Assembly: GCA_904501705.1 (NCBI GenBank)
Contig: CAJGCA010000053.1
Coordinates: forward strand, 1-11,377
Direction of reading: 5' to 3'
Length of the DNA: 11,377 nucleotides
Source of the DNA: Clostridiaceae bacterium
GTDB taxonomy: Bacteria; Bacillota; Clostridia; Oscillospirales; Acutalibacteraceae
Part shown: positions 6,289 to 11,377 of the stretch, one piece after another
Layout of the letters: every line of letters starts with the position of its first letter
How positions within the stretch are numbered: position 1 is the first letter of the stretch
Notes under the pieces: model-generated
The model's input: only the letters and a program-made list of their open reading frames with translations
What the model was told of the DNA's origin: nothing
Databases searched by the model: none
Translations under genes and position numbers: made by a program

Positions 6289-6870
6289 TTATGCTTTCTT
6301 CGCGGTGATCTGCACCTTATCCGCGGCAATGCTACCGTGCTTTAACACGATTTCAAGAATCTGCAAGCTTTCCTGCTGCTGCAGCTGTTCCGCTTGTACG
6401 ACCACGCTGCACACATCCCCGTCGATAAACACCACGCTGTCCGCGAAGCCCTTGGCAAGGATGAGGTTCTCGATATTGCTCTCCTGCAGCACCCGCTGTG
6501 CCACGGCGGATGCAAGCTCCTGCGCCTGCTTTTTCTCCTCCGCCGAGGCATCGGCACGACCGAGCGTCTCCTGCACCAGCCGCAAAGACTCCTCCCTCGC
6601 CGCGATGCGGGAAGCGCGCGCCTGATCGAAATAATCCTCCGTCTGCGTCGCGTCGCTCGAGGTGTCCTCCTTTGATACGTCACTGACGACCCCATTGACA
6701 AAATAGGCATCCCCCAGTGCGCCGTCGTCTGATGACGAGGACGAGGATGTATCCGTACCCGTTGACAGCATCGGCTCATTGGTGAAATAGTAATTCAGAT
6801 ACACCGCCACACCCAACGCTGCGACCAGCACCACCATCATCCACTGCTTCTTTGCAAAAAACTTTTTCAT
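6289..6870 (-). CDS. spoIIIAH: Stage III sporulation protein AH (SpoIIIAH)
   Basis: SpoIIIAH is the mother-cell membrane protein whose C-terminal YscJ/FliF-like domain lies between the two sporulation membranes and, in B. subtilis, zips to forespore SpoIIQ to build the channel. The 193-residue protein has a short basic cytoplasmic start (MKKFFAKKQW), one membrane segment (about 11-27), a polar Ser/Asp/Thr-rich linker (37-80), then DAYFVNG (54-60), YFDQARASRIAAREE (80-94) and a helix-strand ring domain (about 110-193). The frame is open to 6888, but ATG 6870 has GGAGG (6878-6882) seven bases upstream and gives the standard MKK start. Unlike AC to AG it is not overlapped: 27 bases separate it from spoIIIAG, and its own ribosome site may allow a different dose. 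The call rests on topology, the linker-helix motif and operon position. Confidence 0.9.
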   Translation of the reverse strand: MKKFFAKKQWMMVVLVAALGVAVYLNYYFTNEPMLSTGTDTSSSSSSDDGALGDAYFVNGVVSDVSKEDTSSDATQTEDYFDQARASRIAAREESLRLVQETLGRADASAEEKKQAQELASAVAQRVLQESNIENLILAKGFADSVVFIDGDVCSVVVQAEQLQQQESLQILEIVLKHGSIAADKVQITAKKA

Positions 6871-6897
6871 CGTTGTTCCTCCGTTCATCTTATCACG

Positions 6898-7434
6898 CTA
6901 TTTTTGTTTAGCCACACATATGCGGCCGGATGAGATATTAAACGCGGCACTGACAAGACCCGTCACCTGCCGACACACCGCCGGATCACCGCCGCCATCG
7001 CAGACAATGGCGACGCCCTTGACCGACGGCTGAATCTCGGTGACGAGCAGTCCGGCAGGGCCACCATCCGTCTCAATGAGCAGAATTTTTTCGCTGCCGC
7101 TGTCGTTCTCTGCCGCGATGCTGTAGGTGCGATCGGCGGCATATACTAACCGACTGCCGCTCTCAAGGGTCACCATCACGTGGCAATCGCCAACGCCATC
7201 CACCTGCCTGATGAGCGTGGCAATACGCTCCTCCAGAGCGGCTTCCACCTGGGCGACGGATACCGCAGCACCCGTTGGCTGCTCGCCGTGCGTCTGCTCG
7301 ACGCGGCGAGGCAGCCACTCCGACAGCGCGATGAGCAGGATCCCTGCCAGCCCAAGAACGACCAACAGACGCAGTTTCTTATCTTTGTTCTGCGCAAGAA
7401 ACCGCCCAAAAACCGCTTTCATCTTTTCTGTCAT
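6898..7434 (-). CDS. spoIIIAG: Stage III sporulation protein AG (SpoIIIAG)
   Basis: SpoIIIAG forms a large ring in the intermembrane space of the mother cell-forespore channel and resembles ring proteins of type III secretion and flagella. Residues 1-20 are cytoplasmic and basic, a membrane segment spans about 21-38 (LRLLVVLGLAGILLIALS), and a soluble domain follows. In it VEAALEERIATLIRQVDGVG (63-82), HVMVTLESG (85-93) and KGVAIVCDGGGDPAVCRQVT (139-158) give the helix-strand-helix pattern of the ring-building motif. The 178 residues are fewer than in B. subtilis (about 229), mainly through a short linker. I use ATG 7434, which overlaps the spoIIIAF stop as ATGA and has GGGAGG (7445-7450) ten bases upstream. 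An ATG at 7452 is open but lies deeper in spoIIIAF and has only a weak site. Confidence 0.93.
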   Translation of the reverse strand: MTEKMKAVFGRFLAQNKDKKLRLLVVLGLAGILLIALSEWLPRRVEQTHGEQPTGAAVSVAQVEAALEERIATLIRQVDGVGDCHVMVTLESGSRLVYAADRTYSIAAENDSGSEKILLIETDGGPAGLLVTEIQPSVKGVAIVCDGGGDPAVCRQVTGLVSAAFNISSGRICVAKQK

Positions 7435-7910
7435 CCGCCGCTTTCCTCCCATTCGGCAATCACCACCGATGTGCCCAGGCGACGCTCCACCACCTGCCGC
7501 ACCGCCGCCGCCATATTCAAGGTCTCCTTGTCTATGTATACGGTGATCTGTCCCATATTTATGCTACCATCTTCGGTAATATCAATCTCTGCAGCAACTT
7601 TTTTTGCCTGTACACCGTAAGAACTAAGCACCTGATTAGCCATCGCCAGCAAGGTTTCATTCACCGTGACCACCGTTTGTTGCTGCATCCGCGCTTTAAG
7701 CGTCTGTGTGTCCTCAACGGACTGCTCCGACATTTCGGGCAGAGCGATTGTCAAATCGGGCAGCAGTGCAAACACTGCGAGCAAAAACAGGCACGGCAGC
7801 AACAGTCTCCCCTGTTGACCGAGCGAGGTTTCGGGGAAAAAGCGGGTGAGCAGGGTGCACAGCACCGCCGCGGCGCACACCGCGATCGCCCAGCCGCGCA
7901 AACCGTCCAC
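7431..7910 (-). CDS. spoIIIAF: Stage III sporulation protein AF (SpoIIIAF)
   Basis: SpoIIIAF is an inner-complex membrane protein of the SpoIIIA channel. From GTG 7910 it has 159 residues: two membrane segments (about 6-23 and 36-51), then a soluble domain with a long helix (TLKARMQQQTVVTVNETLLAM, about 69-89) and alternating strands and helices to the end, which fits the ring-building fold reported for this protein. The longest open frame begins with TTG at 7928 inside spoIIIAE. The GTG at 7910 is preferred because GGAGG (7918-7922) lies seven bases upstream and the gene then begins one base after the spoIIIAE stop. The resulting N terminus (MDGLRGWAIAV) matches the short pre-membrane start of the family. 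The stop overlaps spoIIIAG by ATGA. Confidence 0.88.
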   Translation of the reverse strand: MDGLRGWAIAVCAAAVLCTLLTRFFPETSLGQQGRLLLPCLFLLAVFALLPDLTIALPEMSEQSVEDTQTLKARMQQQTVVTVNETLLAMANQVLSSYGVQAKKVAAEIDITEDGSINMGQITVYIDKETLNMAAAVRQVVERRLGTSVVIAEWEESGG

Positions 7911-7911
7911 A

Positions 7912-9042
7912 CTATCGCCTCCCCACAAACGCCACGACCGACGTCGACACGATCATCATTAAGCCCAACACCGCCAGCACCGCAATGAGCACACGCACCG
8001 CGCCACCGATGCAGCGGCACAGTTTTTCAAGCGCATCCAGCCTAAACAGTGCCGCCGCATTGCCGCCGAGGCTCAGGCAAAGGCTCCAACCGACACAAGA
8101 CAGCAGCGGTGGCAGAATGACCAGCGCCGTAGCGACCAGTCCAAAGCCGCCTACCGTCGAGCGCAGTAAACCCGCGCACCCCATCACAGTGGAATACGCC
8201 TCACTGAGCACCCCGCCCACCACCGGCACAAAGCTCGCGAGGGAGAATTTTAGTGCGCGGCTGCTCACCGAATCCCCCGCCGCCGCAACCATCTGCTGAA
8301 TGGACAGCACGCCCGAAAAGACGGTAGAGAACAGCCCGAGACCCCACAGAACAAGCTTATAGAACGTCGCACTGAACGAGGAGAGACAAAACCCGTCCGT
8401 CACCGTCCCGACACACCCGAGCGCAAGGGACACAAGCAAGATCGGCAGCACCGCACCTCGCACCCCCTGCGTAAACAGCTCTGCTGCCGTCAGTAGGGTG
8501 GTCTGGTAGGACAGTGCCGCCGTCGGCGAGCCGCCGCTCGCCACAATCACGCCGTAAACGGGAACAAAGCTGAGCATAAACACATTGACGCTATCCACCG
8601 CCGCCTGCACCGTGCGCAGCAAGGCGCCTACCGCGGTAAGCAGTAGCCCCGCTGCGGCGAGCACCGATACAGCGTGATAGGTCTGCCGCAGAGGAGCGCG
8701 ATCGGCAAACCCCTGTAAGCCGCCGAACATCGCCGACAGCACCACCACCGCGAGCAGCGACACCAATGCCTGCAGCGGCTCAACGGTATTCTTTTGCAAA
8801 AGAGACAGCAGAGTATTTAAGACGGCAGAAAACTCCAACTGTGTAAAACTATTCTGATCAAAGCCGTCAAGCTCCAGCGTTTCAAGCAGCGCCTGTGCAT
8901 CCTCAGGCAAGCGCTCAATAAGCGCGGGTGCGCCGCTTGCCTTTAATTGCTCGGCATACATTTCCGTCGTCTCGGCGCCGACCGTCAAGGGCAGACACAG
9001 AAATATCACCACCGTGAGAGCGAATATTTTTCGCCATCTCAT
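7912..9042 (-). CDS. spoIIIAE: Stage III sporulation protein AE (SpoIIIAE)
   Basis: SpoIIIAE is the large polytopic membrane protein of the SpoIIIA complex and a likely part of its inner-membrane platform, akin to export-gate proteins. The 376 residues (B. subtilis about 399) begin with a signal-peptide-like segment (MRWRKIFALTVVIFLCLPLTVGA, probably cut near 23). A soluble stretch of about 65 residues comes next, then some seven or eight membrane segments: about 93-111, 122-144, 152-170, 195-215, 228-248, 270-290, 297-325 and 346-372. Family-like patches are SVNVFMLSFVPVYG (151-164) and LKFSLASFVPVVGGVLSEAY (264-283). ATG 9042 overlaps the spoIIIAD stop as ATGA and has AGGTGA upstream. spoIIIAF follows one base after its TAG stop. 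Confidence 0.96.
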   Translation of the reverse strand: MRWRKIFALTVVIFLCLPLTVGAETTEMYAEQLKASGAPALIERLPEDAQALLETLELDGFDQNSFTQLEFSAVLNTLLSLLQKNTVEPLQALVSLLAVVVLSAMFGGLQGFADRAPLRQTYHAVSVLAAAGLLLTAVGALLRTVQAAVDSVNVFMLSFVPVYGVIVASGGSPTAALSYQTTLLTAAELFTQGVRGAVLPILLVSLALGCVGTVTDGFCLSSFSATFYKLVLWGLGLFSTVFSGVLSIQQMVAAAGDSVSSRALKFSLASFVPVVGGVLSEAYSTVMGCAGLLRSTVGGFGLVATALVILPPLLSCVGWSLCLSLGGNAAALFRLDALEKLCRCIGGAVRVLIAVLAVLGLMMIVSTSVVAFVGRR

Positions 9043-9455
9043 CCGCTCATCACCTGCCCACCGATCAACGCCGTCACCAACGACAGCAGTTCCTCGAACA
9101 GCGGCACGGCGAGCACCAACATCAGCACCCTTCCCGCAAGCTCCGCCTTAGCGGCAAGAGCGGTCTCCCCCGCGTCACGGCAGGTGTCCGCCGTAATCTG
9201 CGTAAGCAAGCACACGCCCGCGGCCTTGAGCACCACGCCGAAGCCCTCGGTCGGCAGCGAGGTCAAGGTCAGCATCCGCCGCATGGTCGAGATGAGCGGT
9301 GCGATCTGCCGCACAAGCAGCATCGCCACCACCGCAGCAGCGGCCAATCCCAAACCCATCGCAAGCTCCGGCCGCTGGGCGCGCAGCAGCACCGCCAGCA
9401 TCGCCGCACACAATAACAAGCCGACGACCGCGATCAACACCTCTCCCGTCGTCAT
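9039..9455 (-). CDS. spoIIIAD: Stage III sporulation protein AD (SpoIIIAD)
   Basis: SpoIIIAD is a small, very hydrophobic membrane protein of the mother-cell half of the channel. It has 138 residues (B. subtilis about 133), with membrane segments near 5-24, 32-49 and 105-133. The family signature is clear: LKAAGVCLLTQITADTCRDA (76-95) followed by GETALAAKAELAGRVLML (96-113). ATG 9455 overlaps the spoIIIAC stop as ATGA. No good ribosome site lies in front of it, so translation probably depends on coupling to spoIIIAC, fitting the idea that AC and AD act together. Its stop overlaps the spoIIIAE start in the same way. Confidence 0.95.
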   Translation of the reverse strand: MTTGEVLIAVVGLLLCAAMLAVLLRAQRPELAMGLGLAAAAVVAMLLVRQIAPLISTMRRMLTLTSLPTEGFGVVLKAAGVCLLTQITADTCRDAGETALAAKAELAGRVLMLVLAVPLFEELLSLVTALIGGQVMSG

Positions 9456-9646
9456 AACCCGAACAGATTCTTGATGGTCGCAAACAACTCGCTGATCTGC
9501 GTAACCACCATCGACAACACCACAATCAACCCCGCGAGAGTCATCAGCATCGCCTGCTCCTCCCGTCCTGAGCGCACAAGCAGCTGATTGAGCACCGCCA
9601 CGATGATGCCGATTGCGGCGATCTTGAATATCATATCCACATCCAT
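9452..9646 (-). CDS. spoIIIAC: Stage III sporulation protein AC (SpoIIIAC)
   Basis: This tiny 64-residue protein is made of two membrane helices (about 6-23 and 34-56) joined by a short charged loop (SGREEQA, 26-32), with ISELFATIKNLFG (51-63) at the end. The layout and end match SpoIIIAC (B. subtilis about 68 residues), a partner of SpoIIIAD in the inner membrane part of the SpoIIIA channel. ATG 9646 has AAAGGA about ten bases upstream and begins 18 bases after the spoIIIAB stop. The stop overlaps spoIIIAD by four bases. Confidence 0.94.
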   Translation of the reverse strand: MDVDMIFKIAAIGIIVAVLNQLLVRSGREEQAMLMTLAGLIVVLSMVVTQISELFATIKNLFGL

Positions 9647-9664
9647 AACGCCATTGTCCTTTCG

Positions 9665-10174
9665 TTATAAAAGCAAGAGAGCCAAACTCACGCCGCCCGC
9701 CAGCCCCATCATCGGATAGATCCGTCCACGAACGATGGCCAGCTCCTCTGCCGTCTGCCGCTCTTTTTCGAGCCGCTCAACACAATGACGGATAAGCTGC
9801 GCCTGCTGCTCCAGTCCGCTGCGCCCGAGCGAGCTGCCGAGCTCCGTCAACAACGCCGCTTCTGTCGGCGTTAGTCGCCCTGCGCGTGCCGCGATATCAA
9901 CCGCGCGAGAAAACGATGTGTAAAAGTCTACACCTTTACATAGATTCCATGCCGTATCCTGCACAAGTGGATATCCGGACAGCACTACGTCCGTCGCAAA
10001 GGACTGCCATAAAGCCGCCAGCGGCTGTGCGGAATAAAGCAAACGGTCGCACAGCGCCTCCAATAGCCGCTCGATGTGGCACAACTCGTCAACCCGACAC
10101 CGTAGCCGTCGGGCATACGTCCACCCCAAACCGATCCCCGCCGCCACGATTAACAGGATGCCAATAGATTTCAC
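9665..10174 (-). CDS. spoIIIAB: Stage III sporulation protein AB (SpoIIIAB)
   Basis: SpoIIIAB is a helical-bundle protein anchored at both ends in the membrane; it is thought to act with the SpoIIIAA ATPase, much as type II secretion/type IV pilus platform proteins act with theirs. The 169 residues show an N-terminal membrane segment (3-19, IGILLIVAAGIGLGWTY), a mostly helical soluble core with RRLRCRVDELCHIERLLEAL (22-41) and ALLTELGSSLGRSGLEQQ (107-124), and a C-terminal hydrophobic end (LAGGVSLALLLL). The start is GTG 10174, chosen because a perfect GGAGGTGA (10181-10188) sits six bases upstream and the membrane segment begins right after. The first 86 bases lie inside the long 3' end of spoIIIAA in another frame, an unusually deep overlap for this operon. 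Confidence 0.93.
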   Translation of the reverse strand: MKSIGILLIVAAGIGLGWTYARRLRCRVDELCHIERLLEALCDRLLYSAQPLAALWQSFATDVVLSGYPLVQDTAWNLCKGVDFYTSFSRAVDIAARAGRLTPTEAALLTELGSSLGRSGLEQQAQLIRHCVERLEKERQTAEELAIVRGRIYPMMGLAGGVSLALLLL

Positions 10175-11078
10175 CGTCCGTCACCTCCGGATATACGCAC
10201 TCCAGCCACCGACCGGGGGCGTGCCGCCCCTGTAAAAACACCCATTGCTCGAATGCCTCTCGATCAATCAGCTCACGCACGGCGTTTTTTTGCGCCAGCT
10301 CGAGCGGTGAGCGTCCGTGCAGCGACGCCACCGTTGCCACCCCTGCGTGCGCGCAGGCAGCCACGGCAGCCATCTCCGCCGTGTCCCCGAGCTCATCGAA
10401 CACCACCACCTGCGGTGCCAGACACCGCACGGCCTGCAGAATGCCGACCGCCTTTGGATAACCACGCAACACGTCGCAGCCGCGAAGCCCATCTACCCCA
10501 CCAAGCTCGCCGCGCTCGTCCACCACCGCTACCCGCACACGGCGGGCGGCGAGGGTAGCGGCAATATCCCGCAAAAGGCTTGTCTTGCCGCTCGACGGCT
10601 CACCGACGAGCAAGGTTGAGCGCACCGCCCCGGCAGAATGAATCAACGGTAACAGCGACGCGGCACAACCCGCGTGTCGGCGCGGCAGACGGATACACAA
10701 CGAGGTCACCTGCCGCACCGAGCGCACGCGATCACCGTCCAATACCGCCGTTCCTGCCACACCAACACGCAGTCCCCCGCGCACCGCGACAAACCCCTCC
10801 CGCAATTCCTGCTCGTGAGCATACACCGACTCCTCGCAAAAGCGTAGAAAACAGGCTTCCAACTGCTCGGGGCGACACACGATTGCATCGTGCTTGTGTA
10901 AAGTTGATGACCTTGACACGCAAAGAATGCGATCCTCGGAAGAGAAGGACAGCATCACGGGTTCCCCCGCACGCAGACGGAGTTCCTGTATGCCCGCTTG
11001 CTCCTGCATTGGAAGTGCTTCCAGTGCAGCTATCCACGCTTGCGGCAGATATGGCCGCAAAATATCCCAGCTTGTCAC
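10089..11078 (-). CDS. spoIIIAA: Stage III sporulation protein AA, secretion-type ATPase (SpoIIIAA)
   Basis: SpoIIIAA is the mother-cell cytoplasmic ATPase of the SpoIIIA channel, a RecA-like P-loop protein related to secretion ATPases. From GTG 11078 it has 329 residues. An N-terminal domain includes QELRLRAGEPVML (31-43) and the conserved GFVAVRGGLRVGVAG (95-109). The Walker A is GEPSSGKTSLLRDIA (159-173), DERGELGG follows (187-194), and the Walker B is VVVFDELG (224-231). Start choice: the frame opens at GTG 11120, but no ribosome site precedes it and a candidate promoter lies inside that extension. GTG 11078 has AGGTGAGG (11085-11092) at good spacing. The C-terminal 28 or so residues after about CVYPEV extend beyond the usual end (B. 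subtilis about 307 in all) and overlap spoIIIAB. This may be a real tail or the result of a small frame change near the old stop. Confidence 0.93.
   Translation of the reverse strand: MTSWDILRPYLPQAWIAALEALPMQEQAGIQELRLRAGEPVMLSFSSEDRILCVSRSSTLHKHDAIVCRPEQLEACFLRFCEESVYAHEQELREGFVAVRGGLRVGVAGTAVLDGDRVRSVRQVTSLCIRLPRRHAGCAASLLPLIHSAGAVRSTLLVGEPSSGKTSLLRDIAATLAARRVRVAVVDERGELGGVDGLRGCDVLRGYPKAVGILQAVRCLAPQVVVFDELGDTAEMAAVAACAHAGVATVASLHGRSPLELAQKNAVRELIDREAFEQWVFLQGRHAPGRWLECVYPEVTDGEIYWHPVNRGGGDRFGVDVCPTATVSG
10181..10188 (-). promoter_or_regulatory. Ribosome binding site for spoIIIAB within spoIIIAA
   Basis: A perfect GGAGGTGA lies six bases before the spoIIIAB GTG start and inside the 3' coding end of spoIIIAA. 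It decides the spoIIIAB start and shows that ribosomes can enter there even though spoIIIAA translation continues past it. Confidence 0.75.
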
Positions 11079-11099
11079 GCCTGTCCTCACCTCTTGTCC

Positions 11100-11129
11100 A
11101 ATGTATATGGTGTTGTCCACCCAAATAGA
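11100..11129 (-). promoter_or_regulatory. Candidate sigma-E promoter of the spoIIIA operon
   Basis: The spoIIIA operon is known to be switched on by mother-cell sigma-E. On the minus strand TCTATTT (11123-11129) resembles the sigma-E -35, and 15 bases later TATACATT (11100-11107) fits the -10 pattern (C/T)ATACA(A/C)T in seven of eight positions. It lies directly after the mutS2 terminator. The predicted start near 11093 gives a very short leader before AGGTGAGG and GTG 11078, which weakens the call. No sigma-A pair was seen here. Confidence 0.42.
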
Positions 11130-11166
11130 ACAAAAAAGCTGAACGGCAAAATGCCGTTCAGCTTTT
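11128..11166 (-). terminator. Strong intrinsic terminator after mutS2
   Basis: A nearly perfect stem of 14-15 bp (minus strand AAAAGCTGAACGGCA pairing with TGCCGTTCAGCTTTT, loop TTT) is followed by further T residues and GTTCT. It starts 15 bases after the mutS2 stop and isolates the sporulation operon from it. The stem has A and T runs at its ends, so some function on the plus strand is possible, but the T-run is longer on the minus strand. Confidence 0.93.
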
Positions 11167-11180
11167 AATAAGAAATATCG

Positions 11181-11377
11181 TTATTTTAACTCGACCACGG
11201 TGACACCCGTCTCCCCCTCGCCGTAGACGCCGAGGCGGAAGCCCTTCACCTGTCGATGCCCCTTGAGATGGCTGTGCACCGCGGCGCGCAAAGCACCCGT
11301 GCCCTTGCCGTGGATGATGGTCACACGGTCAAGACCGCACAGCACCGCGTTATCAAGGAAGCGGTCAACCTCCAGCA
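11181..11377 (-). CDS. mutS2: Endonuclease MutS2, C-terminal Smr domain (partial)
   Basis: Only the last 64 codons are present; the gene enters from the right edge, so no start is visible. The residues are the end of an Smr domain: LEVDRFLDNAVLCGLDRV, then TIIHGKGTGALRAAVHSHLK and FRLGVYGEGETGVTVVELK before TAA at 11183-11181. HGKGTGALR is the hallmark Smr motif, and the ending GEGETGVTVVEL is typical of MutS2. MutS2 is a MutS-like ATPase with a nuclease domain that in different bacteria limits recombination or rescues collided ribosomes. A stand-alone Smr protein cannot be excluded because the ATPase part is outside the window, but the ending favours MutS2. A strong terminator follows after 15 bases. 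Confidence 0.88.
   Translation of the reverse strand, partial: LEVDRFLDNAVLCGLDRVTIIHGKGTGALRAAVHSHLKGHRQVKGFRLGVYGEGETGVTVVELK

Noticed and set aside
6327..6780. Ser/Asp-rich linker of SpoIIIAH considered as a frameshift or low-complexity artefact
   Set aside because: The frame is open across it and conserved motifs flank it on both sides; polar linkers are normal in SpoIIIAH.
7928..7928. TTG start for spoIIIAF at 7928
   Set aside because: It lies within spoIIIAE without a ribosome site; GTG 7910 has GGAGG at seven bases and fits the family's N terminus better.
8947..9474. Plus-strand open frame of 175 codons opposite spoIIIAE, AD and AC
   Set aside because: Low-complexity Ser/Thr/Ala/Pro composition typical of the reverse of membrane-protein codons; the minus-strand genes explain the sequence.
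11120..11120. GTG start for spoIIIAA at 11120
   Set aside because: No ribosome site upstream, and the region between it and 11078 carries the candidate promoter; GTG 11078 has AGGTGAGG.
10580..11128. Plus-strand open frame of 182 codons opposite spoIIIAA
   Set aside because: Composition (Arg, Pro, Ala) is that of an antisense shadow; it ends in the spoIIIA promoter region with no gene-like feature.

Overview
This window reads as chromosome from a GC-rich, endospore-forming Bacillota. It is most likely a clostridium of the Oscillospirales/Ruminococcaceae type. The lineage is inferred from the complete spoIIIA operon, the clostridial character of the proteins and the high GC of the coding DNA; no rRNA gene or species marker is present. 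Every supported gene lies on the minus strand, so transcription runs from 11377 toward 1. Coding density is very high and no gap between genes exceeds about 100 bases.

In order of transcription, the window opens with the 3' end of mutS2 (Smr endonuclease domain), closed by a strong intrinsic terminator at 11134-11166. Next is spoIIIAA-AB-AC-AD-AE-AF-AG-AH (11078-6289). This operon encodes the SpoIIIA complex, the mother-cell part of the channel (often called the feeding tube) that joins mother cell to forespore during engulfment. A candidate sigma-E promoter lies just after the mutS2 terminator, and most junctions are overlapping or nearly so.

A strong extended -10 sigma-A-type promoter (6235-6262) then starts a housekeeping operon: asp23/yqhY-like, nusB, a TsaD/Kae1-family paralogue, xseA, xseB, ispA, dxs and the 5' end of a tlyA-type gene that runs off the window. 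These cover transcription antitermination (NusB), exonuclease VII (XseAB), and isoprenoid precursor and prenyl diphosphate synthesis (Dxs, IspA). A hairpin terminator or attenuator with a -10-like box separates asp23 from nusB.

The order closely matches the Bacillus subtilis chromosome (spoIIIA - accBC - yqhY - nusB - folD - xseAB - ispA - dxs - yqxC). Here accB and accC are missing, and a Kae1-like gene sits where folD would be. I found no mobile element, CRISPR array, tRNA, rRNA or defence system, and nothing I would call a wholly new system. The points most worth a second look are the intact Kae1-like paralogue, the 86-bp spoIIIAA/spoIIIAB overlap, and the layered regulatory signals in front of asp23 and nusB. 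Several gene starts were placed downstream of the longest possible ORF start because Shine-Dalgarno spacing and gene junctions favour the shorter form; each entry says so.
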